From positions 496,001 to 560,000 of the forward strand of contig PTFA01000195.1 of assembly GCA_003342895.1 (NCBI GenBank): a stretch of 64,000 nt of DNA, written 5' to 3'. Below the pieces are notes generated by a model. The model saw only the letters and a list, made by a program, of their open reading frames with translations, did not search any database and was not told the DNA's origin. The stretch is from Casuarius casuarius. Taxonomy: Eukaryota; Chordata; Aves; Casuariiformes; Casuariidae. Below are positions 23,271 to 33,342 of this stretch, one piece after another. Each line of letters starts with the position of its first letter. Positions within the stretch are counted from its first letter, which is position 1. The position numbers and the translations under genes are program-made.

Positions 23271-25306
23271 AGCTACCCAGAATATTCAATGGGATCAGCA
23301 AAGTTCTGAAAGGGGTATTTGAAGTAATAATGGATATGTCATTATTAGTAGGTACAATGGCAGCCCTGAGCACGTCTCTGCTGTCCTGTTTCCAGTAGCA
23401 CGTTCAAAGGAATTTAAGCTTTCAAGTTCCTAGGAAAAAGAGTTAATGTTGTGCATGTCATTCGTGGTGGGAGCCCTTGGCAAGACTGGTATGAAAATCT
23501 GTTATTGTTACATGCCGGAGAATTCACTTCATTACATCCCTACTGTGTTTCTCCGTCATTCATATTTGCAAAGGCTGCCATCTTGACCAGCACCCTGAGA
23601 ATCAAGTGGGGAACTAAAAAAAGAGTACATGAGACCTAAAATTTTCTCTGTGAAGCAATAACAAGTTCATTGTCCTTGAGGAAAGGGCACTCAGAAAAAT
23701 TTGTAGCGATTACCTCTATGTTACACAAGATACATCAGTCCCACTGAATGCTCAAATCCCTGTCTGGCTCACACAGTGCATTCCTCACAGTATCTATTAA
23801 TTTAAAATTTCCATCTAGGTCTTTCTAAGCAATTGTGTATGCAGTTTTTTCAGTCTACATGCCCAGTTCATCTAGAGATGAACTGCTGAAATGACCAACC
23901 ACTATATCAGCTAGAATACATACCCCAGTCTCCTAAGAGATAGAAAGAGTCCATCAATAAATGACATATAGGCCGCTGACTGATCACTGGAATCATGACT
24001 TCAAGATAGCATGAGACTGAAAACCTCATTTTTTTCCCAGTTTCTGAGACCCTCAACCTTTCATCCTCCTCTTTTTTATGTAAAAAGCAAGAGTTCAAAA
24101 CAAGTTTGTGAATACCCTAGGACATTGCTACTCCATGACATCAGTTTTTAATCTGGAAGAAAAATTTTATACCCTCTAGATGCGTGTCTTCATGCACGAG
24201 AAAAATGGAAGTAACCTGTGGCACAACAAAAGTGGTGACATTGAAGAACTATTGTGTGGAACTATCTATCGTATGGGGACAGAAATGCATCACAGCAAAA
24301 AAGTTAGCTTTTATTTATTGATGAGATAATTATTCAGCCTGGAGATAAACTATGCTTTGTGACCGACTTCAGAGCAGGTTCTGCCCAGTGCAGGCTGGGA
24401 CCAACATGGCCTATTGGCTTATAGATAAAGCTAAAGGAGTGCTTCTGGTTTGGGGATGGCTCTCACTATTCATAAAGCAGTGTGCCTAGGGTTGCCACTG
24501 CACTCGCTAATAATGACATATCCATTATTATCTTCAGATGTCCCTTTCAGAACTTTGCTGATCTCGTTGAATATTCCTGGTAGCTGAGTTTTCAAAACAT
24601 ATTGATTGCACAGGGCAGGGTGATGCAGAGATATCTGAGAATGTGTTTACATTAGCAAGCAGGGTGATGAAATTTGAGCAGCTACACAAACAACTGTTGC
24701 TGAGGACCCAGTATCCACACCGTACACCTTTTAGGGTTTTTTTATTCAGCCTAGCCCTAGCCTGGTCCATGAACACCACTTCCTGCAACACACTAGCTAT
24801 ATTTTTAAAATACATCCCGTGGACTAGTTTCATCCAAAAACCCTGCTCACACCCTCCAGAATCACACTGTGATGTGAAACAAAGTGCAATAATTGAGAAT
24901 AATCCAGAAGGTCACTTCAAACATATACTTCTGATCCAAGCTAAATTGTGAAGGTAGACACACCCATGTCAGGCATGTCAGGTCCTCAGGCTTTTCATTT
25001 AGCTAGAGCATGGAGTGCTCCATCGCTCCAGAACGTAGGCAGTGTAATGTAGGAGAGAGAAAAAAAACACAAAGTAGAAGAGAAATGTAAGACATAAATA
25101 ATGGAAAAGTTTATATAAAGGAATACAAACTACTCTACCTTCCCTTAAAAAAGAAATTACAAAGTATATGTTATTTCACAACCATTTCCAGCACCACCCC
25201 CAAGTAACCCACAAACTGACACTGAAAACGCTTGGCTCTCATGTAGGCAGCACCAAAGAAGTCCAACACTTGCTGTAGTAATAGCCTGTTATGCATCACA
25301 AGATAT
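23271..25306. other. unannotated DNA
   Basis: No gene is seen. A palindrome CAGTTCATCT-AG-AGATGAACTG lies at 23864-23885. A plus-strand 102-codon and minus-strand 99-codon frame overlap at 24534-24951 without family resemblance. Confidence 0.5.
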
Positions 25307-25418
25307 CGAGCCCGAGGCAAGAATTACTGGCTAAAATTCCATGACCAGTGCTATGCAAGAGGTCAGAGCACATAATCATAATGTTCCCTTCCGGCCTTAA
25401 AATCTATTAATCTAAGGA
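25307..25418 (+). mobile_element. old CR1/L3-type LINE, 3' end fragment
   Basis: GGCAAGAATTACTGGCTAAA, ATTCCATGACCAGTGCTATG, then AAGAGGTCAGAGC, ATAATCATAATG, TTCCCTTCCGGCCTTAAAAT and CTATTAATCTAAGG follow the 3' end of the old amniote CR1 family (…gaggtcagactagatgatcataatggtcccttctggccttaaaatctatgaatct). Sense orientation is plus. The terminal CTATTAATCTA is the decayed 8-bp microsatellite tail of CR1. Confidence 0.75.
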
Positions 25419-25739
25419 TTTTGTTCTACTGGGCATTGAGCACAATTTGCTACAACAAATACTGAATTCAATTCACCCTGGTCACATAGAAAAGCAGTTG
25501 TTTTTAAGATCACACTTAGAAGAATTTTGCACAGGATATCAGATGTATTCACATACCAAAGGGAGGACCAGGTCAACCCTCTCCTAACTATTGCTTGGAA
25601 TAGCCTGCTTTCCTAAAGTCTCTGACAAATTCCAGTGACTTGATATTTCAGAAAGAAGAGACACTTGTTAAAGTAAATAAAAGTAGATGGAGCTTCTTAG
25701 GTTGGTTTTTTTTTTCAGGATGGCTGAAAGGCACAATAA
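25419..25739. other. unannotated DNA
   Basis: Lies between two LINE fragments. It could include further unrecognised 5' LINE sequence. Confidence 0.4.
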
Positions 25740-26888
25740 AACTTAACACTCCCTTCAACTTGTTGTATTTTGATGAATATTTTTGGATGTGTTTGACTTA
25801 GTACTGAAAAACAGTCTAATTTAAAAATTATCACCATACAATATCAATAAAACATATGCTAAATGGATTAAGAACTGGCTAACTGTGAGATCTCAAAATG
25901 CAGTACTTAATGTTGTGTTATTCTGGAATGTAGGAGGGGACTATTTCTAATGGGGCTTGGTAATTGGTCCAGCCTTATTCAATATTTTAATCAATGATCT
26001 GGAAGTAAACAAGAAATCACTACTGCTAAAATCTGCAGATGGCACAGAGATTGGCAGGCTGGTAAATATTGATGAAGACAGGGAAATCATTTGGCTGTCT
26101 CAATAAATGGTGTCCACATAAAAATAAGTTTTATTGTAACAAATATCAAGGTCATACCTCTAGGAGAAAGGACTGAAACCTTTTCACCTTCAGAAAGAAG
26201 ACACTGGTTGCTTTTGAAAACCAGGAACTCATCATGAATTCTCTTTTTTTCATATATGCTTTTGTAATACACACACGTATGCATTTCTTCAATGTCCTAA
26301 CTGTGGAATGAGGAGAAGGGTTTGGGAGATGATGATTCTTTTTGTGTATGGCACTGCTGAGATTAGTAGGAGAACTGTGTCATGACGATTCTGAGAAATG
26401 AAAGTGCTGATATGAAACAGTGGATAAAGAAGTCTCAAAAATGATCATAAGGATTTGAAAAATGCTTCTAATAAAGGATTAAAAGAACTCAATCCACTTG
26501 ATTTTCTGAAATGAAAACCTGTAGTTCACTTGACTACAACCTAGGTAGAACGGGGTAGGATATGCAGTTTAATCTAATGCTATGGGACTGAACAAGTACA
26601 AATAATTGGACACATTCAAATTGACAGGCATATTCAAATTTAGAGGAAGGCACAACCTTTTAATAGTAAGGGTCATAAACTATTGAAACAAATTACCTAA
26701 GTAATTAATAGATTCCTCATGTTTTGATGTCTCCAAAAGTAGTATGGACTCCTTTTGGGAACGTATCTAATCAAATACATTGAATCCAAAGCTGAGTAAC
26801 TCTGTGACATTTAGTAAGTGGTGATATGGAACTTTCCACAAGTAAGGGTAAATGCGAGTGTCTCTTCTGGCCTTATCATCTCTGCGTG
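25740..26888 (+). mobile_element. ancient CR1/L3-type LINE with decayed RT
   Basis: A degenerate non-LTR retrotransposon in plus orientation. Translation across 25785-26065 (frame broken by stops) shows FDLV, then KWIKNWLT, GPALFNILINDLE and ADGTEIG. These correspond to conserved CR1 reverse transcriptase blocks ('KAFDLV', 'WI..WL', 'GPVLFNIFINDL', 'FADDTK'). The catalytic F-A-D-D box reads S-A-D-G, so the second aspartate is lost. Downstream, 26590-26770 (ATTCAAATTTAGAGGAAGGC, CTATTGAAACAAATTACC) and the terminal TCTCTTCTGGCCTTATCATC (26861-26880) match the 3' part of the same family. The element is 5'-truncated and long dead. Confidence 0.8.
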
Positions 26889-27295
26889 TATTTTTTCAGA
26901 CTACAATGGACTTCCCGCAGGATTATTGGCAAGTATCTTGCTCTCTTTTTAATGGCAGAAGGACATGCTACAGACTAACTTAAAAATAATAATAACAATA
27001 AAAGGAATCTAAGTTCTAGGATTCCTTTTGTTTCCACTCCCCCACCCCCATCCTTCACAGCCATAATGGGACACATCTAGGTGTGTGCTACCACAAGATA
27101 ACTCCCATCGTGGGTCACTAAAGACGCTCCTCTTTGCCTTGTGTTTCACACTTCCCCCAAGGTATGTGTTATCTCAACATAACACACGCCTTGTCATGTC
27201 TTATTTCTCAGCTGCAAAAGAGACCTTGAAAATAAATAAATAAGTCACCAAACAGTATGGGAGAAAATGAAGGGTATTTTTCCCCCCAGCATTTC
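26889..27295. other. unannotated DNA
   Basis: Short AATAATAATAAC run at 26985-27003; otherwise nothing recognisable. Confidence 0.5.
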
Positions 27296-27340
27296 TTTGT
27301 GTTTGTGCGTGCATGTGTGTGTGTGTGCGCATGGGTGTAT
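27296..27340. repeat. TG-rich microsatellite
   Basis: Interrupted TG/TGCG/CATG units around GTGTGTGTGTGTGCGC. Confidence 0.85.
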
Positions 27341-28077
27341 GCCTTTTGGACTTCTTCAGGGAAGAGGAAGGAAGAAAGAAAGGTTTGCAAGAGAGAGAGA
27401 ATTAAGAATTGAAAGAAGCACAAAGATAAAGCAAAAAAAAAAAAGATGTTGAAACAGCAGCACGGCTTCGTTACATAGCAACAACATAGGTTTGGGATAA
27501 TAGGTTCTGATGAAAGGGTCCCAAGAAAATTATAAATGCATTTGCACATGCACACAAACTAACAAAAATGTAAGATAACAAACAATACATAAAAAAGAAA
27601 AAGAAGAAACAAGAAAACAAAGTGAGGACAACTGGCACCTATACATATGTAAAAAAAAAGCAGTGCATACAGGGAAACCTGGAAGATCTGGGAAAAAGCA
27701 TGATTAAGAAATGCAAGCGGAGAACAATGGTGTCACATTTTCAAGGAATTGCTTCTTTCCCCCTCCTTTCATATCCTGTATTTTGATTATGACAATGAGG
27801 TAAACTCTGGATCATATGAGTGAGCTGAAAGAAGAGTAGAAGGGATGTATTGGAGTGACAAATAAATTTACATGGCTAAAAAATGAAAGCCAGAAGTGTA
27901 CCTGTAATTCATTTCTTCAAATTCCTTATTTCTTAAACAACTAGATAGAGATACCTTCAAAGGTCCTGATCCTCAAAGAATAGTTGGCAGAAACATCTGC
28001 TATTCAGGCAGAAATTGTTTATCAAAATCATTATCTGCTTTTGAAAATATCAGCACTGTTTTGCTTTTTTTTGTGGG
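27341..28077. other. unannotated AT- and purine-rich DNA
   Basis: Purine-rich patches (27360-27440) and A-runs at 27433-27445 and 27651-27659. A minus 115-codon frame (27208-27555) is Phe/Leu/Ser-rich because it is antisense to these purine tracts, so it is not a gene candidate. Confidence 0.55.
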
Positions 28078-28098
28078 TTTTTTTTTTTTTTTTTTTTT
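28078..28098 (-). repeat. poly-T run
   Basis: Twenty-one consecutive T residues. Read on the minus strand it could be a retroposon poly-A tail, but the adjacent sequence on that side is not recognisable. Confidence 0.9.
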
Positions 28099-28597
28099 CT
28101 TTGACTTGGCCACTGACACACACCAGTCCAATAACTCAACCTCTCCACATCCCAAGGCTCATCAGTGCTCATCCTCAGGGCATGATAAAGAGAGCCTTGG
28201 GCTGCTGTTGCCCACATCTACTCAGGAGCTGGGAATGATCTGGCTGCGTGAGCACAGCCACTGCTCCAGCTACAAAGCTGAGCAGCAGGACTTGTGGGCT
28301 AGGGTGCAAAGCCACACTGATACAGCTAGCCTGCTCCTGGGTCCAATTTTGCATCTCCACAAGTTCCTAGAACGCACAATGTGAATAAATGAATTTGTGA
28401 GCAGAATGCCCTTTTTTGCTCTGAATGGAGAATTGCTCCAGCTACTGAACTCTTGGGAACTGCAAAGACAAAGTTTTCATGGAGGTGTGGAAGCTGCCTT
28501 TCTTTGTGTGCTCTCAAGGAGAAGTTCAATTAAGTTTGAAAGTTTACGGAGTTAGACCTTAAGGGTGCACAGTCCCATTCTGCTCTTCGTATCAGAC
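28099..28597. other. unannotated DNA
   Basis: Moderately GC-rich at 28140-28360, with overlapping short frames on both strands and no known domain. Confidence 0.5.
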
Positions 28598-28631
28598 ACA
28601 TTTTTCACAGGAGCCAGACTGTGAAAAATGT
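28598..28631. repeat. perfect 13-bp inverted repeat
   Basis: ACATTTTTCACAG (28598-28610) and CTGTGAAAAATGT (28619-28631) are exact reverse complements around an 8-nt loop. No T-run follows. This is probably a small foldback relic, and any function is unknown. Confidence 0.7.
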
Positions 28632-28929
28632 CTTAGCTGACCTTAGAGTACCTGTTTGGGGGAAGAGACCTTCCTTTTGTCCAGTTTGTAAAATACCTAG
28701 AGCGATGGGATCCTAGCCCACCAATAATATTCCTTGAGCATCAGTGATAACTTAGGTACATTTCTCTAAAGCTGGTCCACTCAGCAACTGGATGTTCCCT
28801 TTTGCAAGCATGCACAAGAGAGTATGACAAAGAAAGAACTCCTTATTCTCTTGTTTTGGATAACAATTGCTCTCAGAATGGTGGCAATGATGAAACCCTT
28901 TTTTTCCCTACTACAACTGAGAGCAAATG

Positions 28930-29290
28930 AGGGTCCTGAGAGGCCTCACATACCTGCCCCCCTCCCCACCTATCCCCCACCCAGTCCTGGCCCCATCTCA
29001 GCCCAGCCCGGGGCTGTCAGTCCCTGCCCCACAATGCTGCAGCAGTGCCGGCTCCAGCCCCACCATGGCCCTAACCCTGCCTGGACACAGGCCCCCCCCA
29101 CCCTGGCCCCCACCCTGGCCCCAACCCACAGCAGTGCCCAACATCCCAGGATGGGGCTGCCCTGGATACCCCTGGTGCCCTGCTCCCTTGGGGCAGGGGG
29201 ATGGGTGGCAGTGGCAAGGCCCAGCTCTGCCCCATGGGGAGCCACCTGACACCGGCCCCAGGAGCCCCCAGCCCACACGATGCCCAGACA
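28930..29290. other. isolated GC-rich, C-strand-biased block
   Basis: A sharply bounded stretch in AT-rich DNA with strong C over G bias on the plus strand and internal reiterations of CCCTGGCCCC/CCCCAACC units (around 29095-29130). Frames stay open on both strands (plus 28927-29403, 158 codons; minus 28998-29501, 167 codons) because AT-rich stop codons are scarce. The plus product is dominated by Pro, Gly and Trp with no domain. It may be a lineage-specific GC-rich insertion, a degenerate minisatellite or a CpG-poor regulatory patch. I do not recognise a family. Confidence 0.5.
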
Positions 29291-30293
29291 GGAGGTTCAT
29301 TTCCTCTCCTGAAGTTGTGGATCCACTGATGCCTCTAGGTTGTGTGCTGAACTTGACAAGGTGGCTCCATGAGATCTCCCACCACCCTTCTTCCACAGGA
29401 TGAATCATGGATGTCCTGGTGAGAACTGCATTTTTGACAGTAAGACTTTCAGGAGTGAGCATCCTCTTCAGCTTTGGATCAAACCCAAGCCAGTTGTGCA
29501 CTCATTCAGTGCAGTTCCCTTCTGGGTGGACAGCAGCATTGGCCTATGACATGTTAACCAAAGCTGAGCCAGGGGTTTGGGTCAGGACCTCTGAATTCTG
29601 TGTGGACCAGTATACGACACCTCCAGCCTAAATCATCCCAGCCACCTCCAAAAGGCCAGTGCAGGGCAGAAGTGATGGAAAACCGTTTATCTGCTATCTA
29701 TTAAACTTCCAACCCTTATGTTTACCTCTCTCAAACAGGATAATTCCCTACAGTATTAATTTCACATGTGTTATAAGCCGGCATAAGATACTGCTTCCAT
29801 GAAGAGTAGCAATCCCGTTCTTGCCTAGCCCCTACTGCCAGCATCTGCAGTATATCCTCCCCTTCCTGTGCCAAAACAAACCTCTGTGTGGTCACACTGA
29901 GAATCAGATCAGGGTACTTCTTTGGTTTAAAATAAGCCAGCAATATTTTGTATATATTTCTTCTAACAGACATATCTCTCTATAGAGCTATAGGAATGTT
30001 TCTTCCAGAGGTAAAGAGAGCAAGACAAGGCAGCAGAAAGCAAAGTCTCAGAAGAATGTGACTGCTTCTTTCAATGTCAACATTGGCTTTATAGCATTTA
30101 AAATAATACAGGCATCTGCAGCTAAAATGAACCATGGTGTCCATATACAGTCAACAGCAGCTTCATGTCTGTTCAGACACACAACCACATTCTTAAAGAG
30201 AAGCTATATGCCTGTCAAAGCTGTGCCTAACATGAAATTTCCTGAAGCCACAGGGGAAAACATGCAATTGTGCTTGTCAACTACATCCACCGG
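29291..30293. other. unannotated DNA
   Basis: No gene is seen. Short frames at 29407-29631 and 29731-29973 carry no recognisable domain. Confidence 0.5.
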
Positions 30294-30323
30294 AAAAAAA
30301 AAAAAAAGAAAGAAAAAAAAAGG
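30294..30323. repeat. A-rich run
   Basis: GGA13-14, GAAAG and a further A9 run. Low-complexity. Confidence 0.9.
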
Positions 30324-30759
30324 ATAGCAAATGGCTGCATTGGATGCAATATTTGGAGGTAGAAAGAGCTAATGGGTAATGAGATCCAATGCAAAGCTTA
30401 CTAGAGATAATAAGGTGTCTTTCCACTCATCTCTGTTGGCTTTTGATTGTGAGCAAGCATATCCCCTGTGTATTAACTCTTCTTCTGAAGCTACCACATA
30501 TCTGCACAGTTCAGCTCACAGATGAGTTCATTTTCTGGGTCTTGGCAGCAGGTACAGTACTTCTGGGTATGAATCAGCTGGTTCCTGCAGACAAAGAGTT
30601 CAAATGTTAAGGCTGTTGAGGAAAATGTCATCAGTTTCAGGCTCCTCACAAGCTGCCATAAATGCAAGGACTGGAGCTTAGAGAAAAAATGGCTTGCAGT
30701 CTGGGAGATTTCCTAGCATTGGTGGAAAAGCACTCGCTTCGGGCCATTGTAGACCAATA
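30324..30759. other. unannotated DNA
   Basis: No feature recognised. The 73-codon frame at 30389-30610 has no known domain. Confidence 0.45.
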
Positions 30760-30970
30760 AACAGTTCATTTTTTTCATTGTTCTAATTAATTTAATTAAG
30801 TTAACTTCCAAGGTGTGTTAAGAAGCAATGCCTTGGGTGATTAACTGTTCCCATATCAAGGTGTTTTCACAAACACATTTACCTTGATTAGTGTACACAT
30901 TATTATGTAATTAAATACCTCACACAGAGGAATTTATTAGTGCCTCCTTGTCTCCTAACAAATAAAGCAG
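30760..30970. promoter_or_regulatory. CNE-like block rich in homeodomain cores
   Basis: CTAATTAATTTAATTAAGTT, TGGGTGATTAACTGTTCCC, two AAGGTGTKTTMAC words (CCAAGGTGTGTTAAG, TCAAGGTGTTTTCAC), TACCTTGATTAG and TTATGTAATTAAATACC form a compact, complex cluster. AAGGTGT with TTCACA is T-box-half-site-like and ATTA cores are homeodomain-like. Strong composition match to a developmental enhancer, not proven. Confidence 0.4.
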
Positions 30971-31490
30971 CCCTTGAAATTCTCTCTGAAAAGAGCTCTC
31001 CTAAGCTAGGTGAGAAGGACAAGCAGAAATGTGTGGAGAGAAAGATAATCGTGGAATCATCAGGCAAGCAGGTCCCTCATTGTCTCAGCAAGACTCTGCA
31101 GCTCTGCTATTGCAAGGACTGGGAATGTCTGTCTGGGTCTCCTGACAATTCACCGGCTAATTAAACCACTTTTTTCCTACTCCAGTGTGCATGTCTCTGG
31201 CCAGCAGAACCTCCTGATCACTTGCCTGTCACCATTGTCTCTGTTCTGTGGGACAGATTCTCTTCTCAAAGGCTTATTCAGCTAAATGCCCATACTTAAT
31301 TAAAAACGCATACTTAAGATCATTTCAGCTTAGAAAAACTACTTAAGCAATTCTTTTAGACCAAACAGTGGTCTTAGCGTTTGAGAGTACCATCAGCGAA
31401 ACTGGACAGGGTTGCCCATTTCACTCCTTTCACCAGTGATGGTTTGCTCCTACTTTCCTTCTAGCTTGTAGTCACTCTAACCACAGTTCT
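30971..31490. other. unannotated DNA
   Basis: Contains CTTAATTAAAAACGCATACTTAAG near 31290, possibly the edge of a conserved element; otherwise nothing recognisable. Confidence 0.45.
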
Positions 31491-31565
31491 GGACTTAAGC
31501 ATGTGCTTAAATGTTTTGTTGAACTGAGGCCAAGGTTACTCCCATTGGCTTCTGCGAAGATTAGT
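31491..31565 (+). mobile_element. half of the foldback element seen at 19.6 kb
   Basis: GACTTAAGCATGTGCTTAAA, then TGTTTTGTTGAACTGAGGCC aligns with the right arm of the 19603-19735 element (AAGCACATGCCTATGTGCTT, GGTGAACCAG). It also aligns with the remembered amniote terminus 'taagcatgtgcttaagtgctttgctgaatcggggcc'. Only one arm is retained. Confidence 0.55.
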
Positions 31566-31799
31566 GCATGAAGCTGAGATTAGTCTTTGGCCCTATTTGC
31601 AGACTGTACCTGCTATTTTATTAGGCGTGACCACAATATTTCAGCATTCTCTGCTGGATTTGTCAGTAGATCATAAATTGCACTCACCATCTGATGAAGC
31701 AATGAGATTTGCTTTATGCCTCATTGGTCAGTTTGCCAAGCATTAAAGCTTAGAATGAACAAAACTTGGATGGTTCAGAGGTTTGGTTTACAGACTCAT
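31566..31799. other. unannotated DNA
   Basis: Nothing recognisable beyond a 60-codon chance frame. Confidence 0.45.
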
Positions 31800-32140
31800 C
31801 CAAACTTTATTTAAATATATTTTGAAACTCTTGTGTATGGAAAGATAAGCCTGACTTTTTTCATTAAATTGTGGGCTTGCTAATTACTTATTTCAGATCA
31901 GCAAAGCAATCAGAAAAAAATTCTTCCAGGCAAGTGAAATATGATTATTGAGTTCCCTATGGACCAGGAATTTAGTACAGGAGTAACAAGGTGCAAATTC
32001 ATTGTCATTACCCTAGTTTATTTGTGAGGGGAATTTCAGGCCTATATGAAGAGCCCACACAATTTCCTCACGCTATGAAAGTCCCATTTAAGATATATTT
32101 TGAAGGCTAAGTTGATCGCATTATTTTACTTAGGTGAATT
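31800..32140. promoter_or_regulatory. CNE-like block
   Basis: Complex AT-rich text with GTGGGCTTGCTAATTACTTA, AAATATGATTATTGAG, GCAAATTCATTGTCATTACC and ATCGCATTATTTTACTTAGG. No repeats and no open frame. Inferred regulatory on composition. Confidence 0.35.
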
Positions 32141-33324
32141 ATAGCTAGACTGAATATGTTCTGTGTGATCTAAAAGAAAAAAAAAGACAGAAACATTGTA
32201 GTGTCTAGTGCCATTTCAGTACCTCTTACCCTGAGAAACGACAGCAACAAAATTTCAGTTCTTTCCAGTGCCTAAATGCTCAGTGTGATTATTAATATGA
32301 TTTATTCTCCATCATGCATTCAAACTTAAAAAAAGTGACAAAATCGAGGCCCACATAATTTGAACCACTTTGTGAAAAACAGGAGAAATTAATGAAATGA
32401 GGACCAGGATCAGAGTTGTGGCCAACTGTTTAGTAAGTGGAGGAAAGAACAGTTTGGAGGACTGTCTACACAAACTGTGCATTCATTTGTACTTCCAGCA
32501 ACACTTGAAGTCATCAAGACCTCATGTTCCTCCCACCCCTTCTTACACAGACCATTTTTAAACACATGAATTTGTCAGTCTTGGCTGCACAGTAATTCAG
32601 GTATAGGCACTGTGGTGTTATGATCTCAGGCTGTGCCCAAAGGGAATAGTCCTGCCTTCCCCTCCTTTCCCACTGCCTCTTCTGACCTCTGCTTCATGTC
32701 AGATTTACCACGCTGGTGACTGCAAGGTGAGTCTTATCAGCTTGCTCCTCTGTCTGAAAACCAAGCATTTCGGGTTTTTGCTGAATTTATTTTCAGCCAG
32801 AGCAGTGAGCTGCATCAACTCACTCCACGGTTGCATGATCACTAGAGATCACAGTCAGGAACAGCGATATGGCTGAGATAACCCTTTTAGCCTGTAGCAC
32901 AATGTTAGATCAGCTTAGGACAGGTGGAAAAACACATCTGAGGAGGGGTATGCAATGTCCTGAAGCACTATGTGCACTGGTGATTAAGACTGGATTTTAT
33001 GGTGGAGGAGACACTTACTCCTCACAGGATGACAGGAGCATTGAACAAGGTCTTCTATTTTCTGGGCAGGTGGTCTCCCTAGCAAGCTGCGGACACCAGC
33101 TCTGCTTCTAAAGAGAAAGGTCTAATGTAGATACCTTAGTATAATCATTCTTAAGGTCCAAATACCAGTTTTCAAGAGGTCCTTAGTTATGTTAAGAACC
33201 TATGCAGAAGGGAGCATTGTAGATGCACCCTTCTCTTTCACATACTGTTAGCTAGTCAGATATTCTGGTGCTCAGGAACTAGCTATTCTGCCTCCCTGTC
33301 TAGGACTCAGAATAATTTACAGGC
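32141..33324. other. unannotated DNA
   Basis: No gene is seen. At 32840-32853 GATCACTAGAGATCAC is an imperfect palindrome. The 80-codon frame at 32869-33111 has no domain. Confidence 0.5.
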
Positions 33325-33342
33325 AAAAAAAAAAAAAAAAAA
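33325..33342. repeat. poly-A run (A18)
   Basis: Eighteen A residues followed by CCC; no recognisable upstream retroposon. Confidence 0.9.

Noticed and set aside
28927..29501. Open frames of 158 (plus) and 167 (minus) codons, the longest in the window
   Set aside because: Both lie over C-biased low-complexity DNA where stop codons are scarce; products are Pro/Gly/Trp-rich without any domain, and both strands are open at once.
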